DNA of 64,000 nt from Clonostachys chloroleuca (lineage: Eukaryota > Ascomycota > Sordariomycetes > Hypocreales > Bionectriaceae): contig JBANAY010000003.1 in NCBI GenBank assembly GCA_037952775.1, positions 24,676,001 to 24,740,000 on the forward strand. The letters run 5' to 3'. Positions 60,753 to 64,000 of this stretch are shown one piece after another (position 1 is the stretch's first letter; each line of letters begins with the position of its first letter). The notes below the pieces were generated by a model. It made no database searches, was not told the origin of the DNA, and worked only from the letters and a program-made list of their open reading frames with translations. The position numbers and the translations under genes were made by a program.

Positions 60753-62502
60753 ATGCGCAAGGAGATCGAGAAGGAGTACGGCGATGTCGACGTGGACGGC
60801 GAGACCGGCCCGACCGCCACAAACGAGTACAACCTCGCAACCCAACATGACCAGCTCGAGCGCGGTCTCAAGAGCCGCCACATCCAGTTCCTTGCTCTTG
60901 GTATGTCCCTTCACCGAAAGATAGGTGTGACTAGCATGCGCTGACCCTGATGAATGTTAGGTGGCGCCATTGGAACAGGTCTCTTCGTTGGTTCCGGCAG
61001 CATCCTCTCTGCCAGTGGCCCTGCACCCCTTTTCATGGTAAGAAGGCATAGTCCCTTGTCATTGACACTGACTGACCAATCGATCGCTTTAGGGCTATTG
61101 CTCCATGATGATCCTCGTCTGGTGCATTATGAACGTTCTCGCCGAAATGGTTACTTATCTGCCGATGCGTGGTATTACCGTCCCCTATTTTGTAACTCGA
61201 TTCGTGGACCCCAGCTTGGGTTTCGCCGCTGGTTGGAACTATTGGTACGCCTACTCCATGTTGGTTGGAGCTGAAGCTGTAGCGGCCGGCATTATCATCG
61301 ACTACTGGAGCCCTCCCGTCAATATGGCTCTGTGGATCGCCATTGTCCTCGTCGTCATGCTCCTCCTCAACATCATCGCTGTTAGCTTCTTCGGCGAGGC
61401 TGAGTTCTGGTTTGCCAGTATTAAGCTCATTCTCATTATGGGACTTATCATTCTTGGTTGGGTCATCTTCTTTGGCGGCGGCCCAAACCAGACTGAGGTC
61501 CGCGGGTTCTACTATTACAAGACCCCGGGTGCTTTTACCGAATACAATGCCTCGGGTCACACTGGAAAGTTCCTCGCTTATTGGCACGCTTTCGCCAGTT
61601 GCGGATTCGCCTTTATTACTTCTCCCGAACTCATTGCTATCGCTGCTGGTGAGACCGTCGCTCCCCGTCGCAACATCCCCAAAGCGGCCCGTCGATTCAT
61701 TTGGCGTCTTGCCATCTTCTATGGTGTTTCATCACTCCTTATTGGTATCTTGGTGCCTTACAATGAGAAGGCCCTTGGCTCGGCTGGTAACGCCAGTGCA
61801 TCCCCTTGGGTCATTGGCATCCAGAATGCGGGTATCCCTGTTCTGAACCATATCATCAATGCTTGCATTCTCACCTCCGCCTGGTCCGCCGGTAACTCAT
61901 TTTTGTACTCTGGCAGCCGTATCCTATATTCTCTCTCCCTCAGTGGCCAAGCACCTAAGATTTTCAGCCGCACCAACGCCAAGGGTGTTCCTTGGCTTGC
62001 CGTCCTTGCAACCTGGGCAATCGGCTTGCTTGCCTTCCTCAATGTCTCCCCAGATGGTGCCAAGGTCTTCAACTGGTTCATGAACATTTCCACGATTTCT
62101 GGATACATCGCTTGGATCGTCGTCCTTATCACCTATATCCGATTCCGAAAGGCCATGGAGCTCAACAACCTTCTCAGCAGCCTTCCCTACAAGACCCGTT
62201 TCCAACCATACTTCACCTACTTTACACTTTTCGTGATCAGCCTTCTCACGCTTACGAACGGTTTCCAAATCTTTATTCCCAAGAACTGGAATGTCCAAGA
62301 CTTCTTGGCTGCATACATCACTATCCCGATCTTCCTTGTCTTCTACCTGGGTCATAAGATTTGGTTCCGAACCCCATTCTACATCCCCATTGACCAGATT
62401 GATGTTACTACTGGAAAGAAGGAGATGGATGAGCTGGAAGCCAGAGACGTCCCTCCTGTACCAAGGAATCTCCTTGAGAAGATCTGGTTTTGGGTTGCCT
62501 AG
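60753..62502 (+). CDS. amino-acid permease (YAT family)
   Basis: Three exons, 60753-60900, 60961-61037 and 61093-62502 (introns of 60 and 55 nt), give 544 aa with about 12 membrane helices. A cytosolic N-terminus ends LERGLKSRHIQFLAL; the family-defining GGAIGTGLFVGSGSIL is split over the first junction (L-G|GAIGTG), followed by LSASGPAPLF. Further signatures: EMVTYLPMRG, AAGWNYWYAYSM, FITSPELIAIAAGET and PRRNIPKAARRF. The C-terminus (RNLLEKIWFWVA) is typical of plasma-membrane permeases. It imports amino acids with protons; related fungal proteins include INDA1- and general-permease-like transporters. Substrate range cannot be read. Splice phases restore the conserved GAIGTG motif exactly. 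Confidence 0.95.
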
Positions 62503-63031
62503 ATAGGGGCTGTAATAGTACAGATGTGATTATTTGGAGGAGGCAATTGAATTCTTTGCATTAGAACGATCTACAGGTTGACTTCACCTCCAAAATATAT
62601 GTAGCACCGATAGACAAAAGTTCACGCACGAATAAATTGTTGTTGCTCAACAGGTAGTTTCTTTTTATGAAGCCGATGGACAGAAATTACTGGCAAACAA
62701 GGTTCTGCAACTGGAACTCGGGGCCGTATTGGTCTCTAACATTTTCCATCATGAATAATACTTTGACTCTGGGTTCTTTATTTACTTGTAATTATCTCCA
62801 TTTTTTTTATCCGTTCTCGTGGTAACATCTACTCGAGTTGGTGGGCTGTTTTGATCTATGTTCGCAACGATGAATCAAACCATGGACTTCATGGACGACT
62901 TAGAGAGAGCATATGGATCGCCTTTTGCCGCGCACTTATTCTTGAAACCAAAAGACTTCAATGAAGATGTGAGATAAAATAAATCTAACCACACATGCTC
63001 GTGATTCGTTTTCGAGAAGTGTAGGCCAGCG
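62503..63031. other. convergent 3' intergenic region
   Basis: 529 bp between the permease (plus) and the aldehyde dehydrogenase (minus). No coding signal. Confidence 0.35.
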
Positions 63032-64000
63032 CTACCACGCTGATGGCAGGCAGTATCCAACGCAGAAACTTGCTAGGATCAGCGCGCCTTTGATCTTCCA
63101 GCGTTTCTCCTCGTTTGAAACCCAGGTGTTGGCGATATTTGTTCGGCGTACATGCTTCATACCATAAGGCGCATACGTGAAGCTGAGGACCCTATCTAGA
63201 AACGACGGAGGCGTAACAACTGTTCGTTTATGCGTGAAGCAGTCGATACTATGCTCTCCGTGAAAGGTACCATGGCCGGAGTCCCCAACTCCTCCAAATG
63301 GGGCCGAGTCCACGAAGGAGTGAAACAGTGTGCCGTTGACTGTGACGCCTCCGCTGTCGATCTGGTCTAAAATCTCATTCGTCACAGCGTCATCTTTGCT
63401 GAACACGTACATAGCCAGCGGTTTCGGTAGTGACTTCGTTATTTTGATTGCCTCATCGACAGTAGCTGTAATCATTGGAAGGAGGGGGCCGAAAATTTCC
63501 TCAGACATTAACGAGTCATCCAGAGTGATTCCCTTGACGATGGTGGGGTGGATAAACTTGCTCTCCCTACTGCTTTTTCCACCGTAGATAATCTCCCCCT
63601 TGGTATTGTTGAGCAGTCGTATAACTCGATCGAAGTTGTACTCGTTGATAATGTGGGACATGTGACTGTCACCTTGCTTCAAGTACTGCTCATTCCAGTA
63701 GGCCATGCGCTCTAATAACTGATCCGCAATTTCAGGCTCAGCAAAGACATGGTTGATGTTTGTGCAGATCTGGCCGGCATTCATAAACTTAGTGTTGGAT
63801 ATCCGCCGCGCCGCAAGCTCAATATCACACGATTTTGTGACGAAGCAGGGCCCTTGACCGCCCAGTTCCAATACTGTCGGGGTGAGATGTTTGGCCGCTG
63901 CCGCTGCCACCACTCGGCCTACCTTGCTGGAACCAACGAAGAAGATCTGATCGAACCGTTTTTCGAGGATATAAGTTGTCTCTTTGACGCCGCCGGTAGC
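63032..64000 (-). CDS. aldehyde dehydrogenase, ALDH3-like, partial (5' end outside window)
   Basis: Open from the right edge (64000) down to TAG 63032, about 322 residues of the C-terminal two-thirds of an aldehyde dehydrogenase. Landmarks: the cofactor-fold turn DQIFFVGSSKVGR, the general base Glu in VLELGGQGPCFV, the nucleophile Cys in NAGQICTNINHV, EEIFGPLLPMI, and the C-terminal SAPFGGVGDSGHG. A hydrophobic tail (IKGALILASFCVGYCLPSAW) suggests a membrane anchor, as in fatty-aldehyde dehydrogenases of the ALDH3 group. The reaction is oxidation of an aldehyde to a carboxylate with NAD(P)+. Start and N-terminus lie beyond position 64000. Confidence 0.92.
   Translation of the reverse strand, partial: ATGGVKETTYILEKRFDQIFFVGSSKVGRVVAAAAAKHLTPTVLELGGQGPCFVTKSCDIELAARRISNTKFMNAGQICTNINHVFAEPEIADQLLERMAYWNEQYLKQGDSHMSHIINEYNFDRVIRLLNNTKGEIIYGGKSSRESKFIHPTIVKGITLDDSLMSEEIFGPLLPMITATVDEAIKITKSLPKPLAMYVFSKDDAVTNEILDQIDSGGVTVNGTLFHSFVDSAPFGGVGDSGHGTFHGEHSIDCFTHKRTVVTPPSFLDRVLSFTYAPYGMKHVRRTNIANTWVSNEEKRWKIKGALILASFCVGYCLPSAW

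Overview
The window comes from the nuclear genome of a filamentous ascomycete, most likely a Sordariomycete. The signs are short GT-AG introns of about 55-100 nt with CTRAC-type branch points, two Zn(2)Cys(6) transcription factors, a DUF3176 membrane protein, a HET-domain protein, a NACHT-ankyrin protein, a secreted subtilisin, a YAT-type permease, and transposon decay of the type left by repeat-induced point mutation (RIP). The species cannot be fixed by reading alone.

Layout. 1-9.1 kb: a secreted Ser/Thr-rich protein, a three-exon DUF3176 membrane protein and a Zn(2)Cys(6) factor, all on the minus strand. 9.1-11.4 kb: no recognisable gene. 11.4-24.7 kb: the conserved core, with an isochorismatase-family hydrolase, an intact TOR kinase (about 2,437 aa, four exons, one apparently GC-AG intron), Rtf2, and a second Zn(2)Cys(6) factor. 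26.0-36.3 kb: a decayed ankyrin block, with an ankyrin/ZZ-finger gene carrying two single-base shifts in G-runs, then a NACHT-ankyrin pseudogene with many stops and frameshifts, split by a RIP-damaged pogo/Fot1-like element at a TA site. 36.4-47 kb: BAHD-like acyltransferase, M14 carboxypeptidase, mitochondrial-type arginase-family protein, alpha/beta hydrolase and subtilisin. 47.7-49.9 kb: a frameshifted amidohydrolase and a GNAT relic. 50.3-52.4 kb: HET-domain protein. 52.8 kb: tRNA-Ala(AGC) with an intron. 53.7-58.3 kb: a gene that reads ENTH domain, EH domain, coiled coil, Ser/Thr kinase in one frame path, interrupted by a solo LTR with a perfect 5-bp target duplication. 60.7-62.5 kb: amino-acid permease. 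63.0 kb to the edge: partial aldehyde dehydrogenase.

The main novelty candidate is the ENTH-EH-coiled coil-kinase gene. It joins two endocytic adaptor modules to a kinase in one polypeptide, an arrangement I do not recognise from known families. Removing the LTR and one copy of its target duplication restores the reading frame exactly. The other notable pattern is that single-base lesions are confined to accessory genes, while the 7.3-kb TOR coding sequence, Rtf2 and the permease are clean. That points to real decay of NLR/HET-type and adaptor-kinase genes more than to sequencing error.
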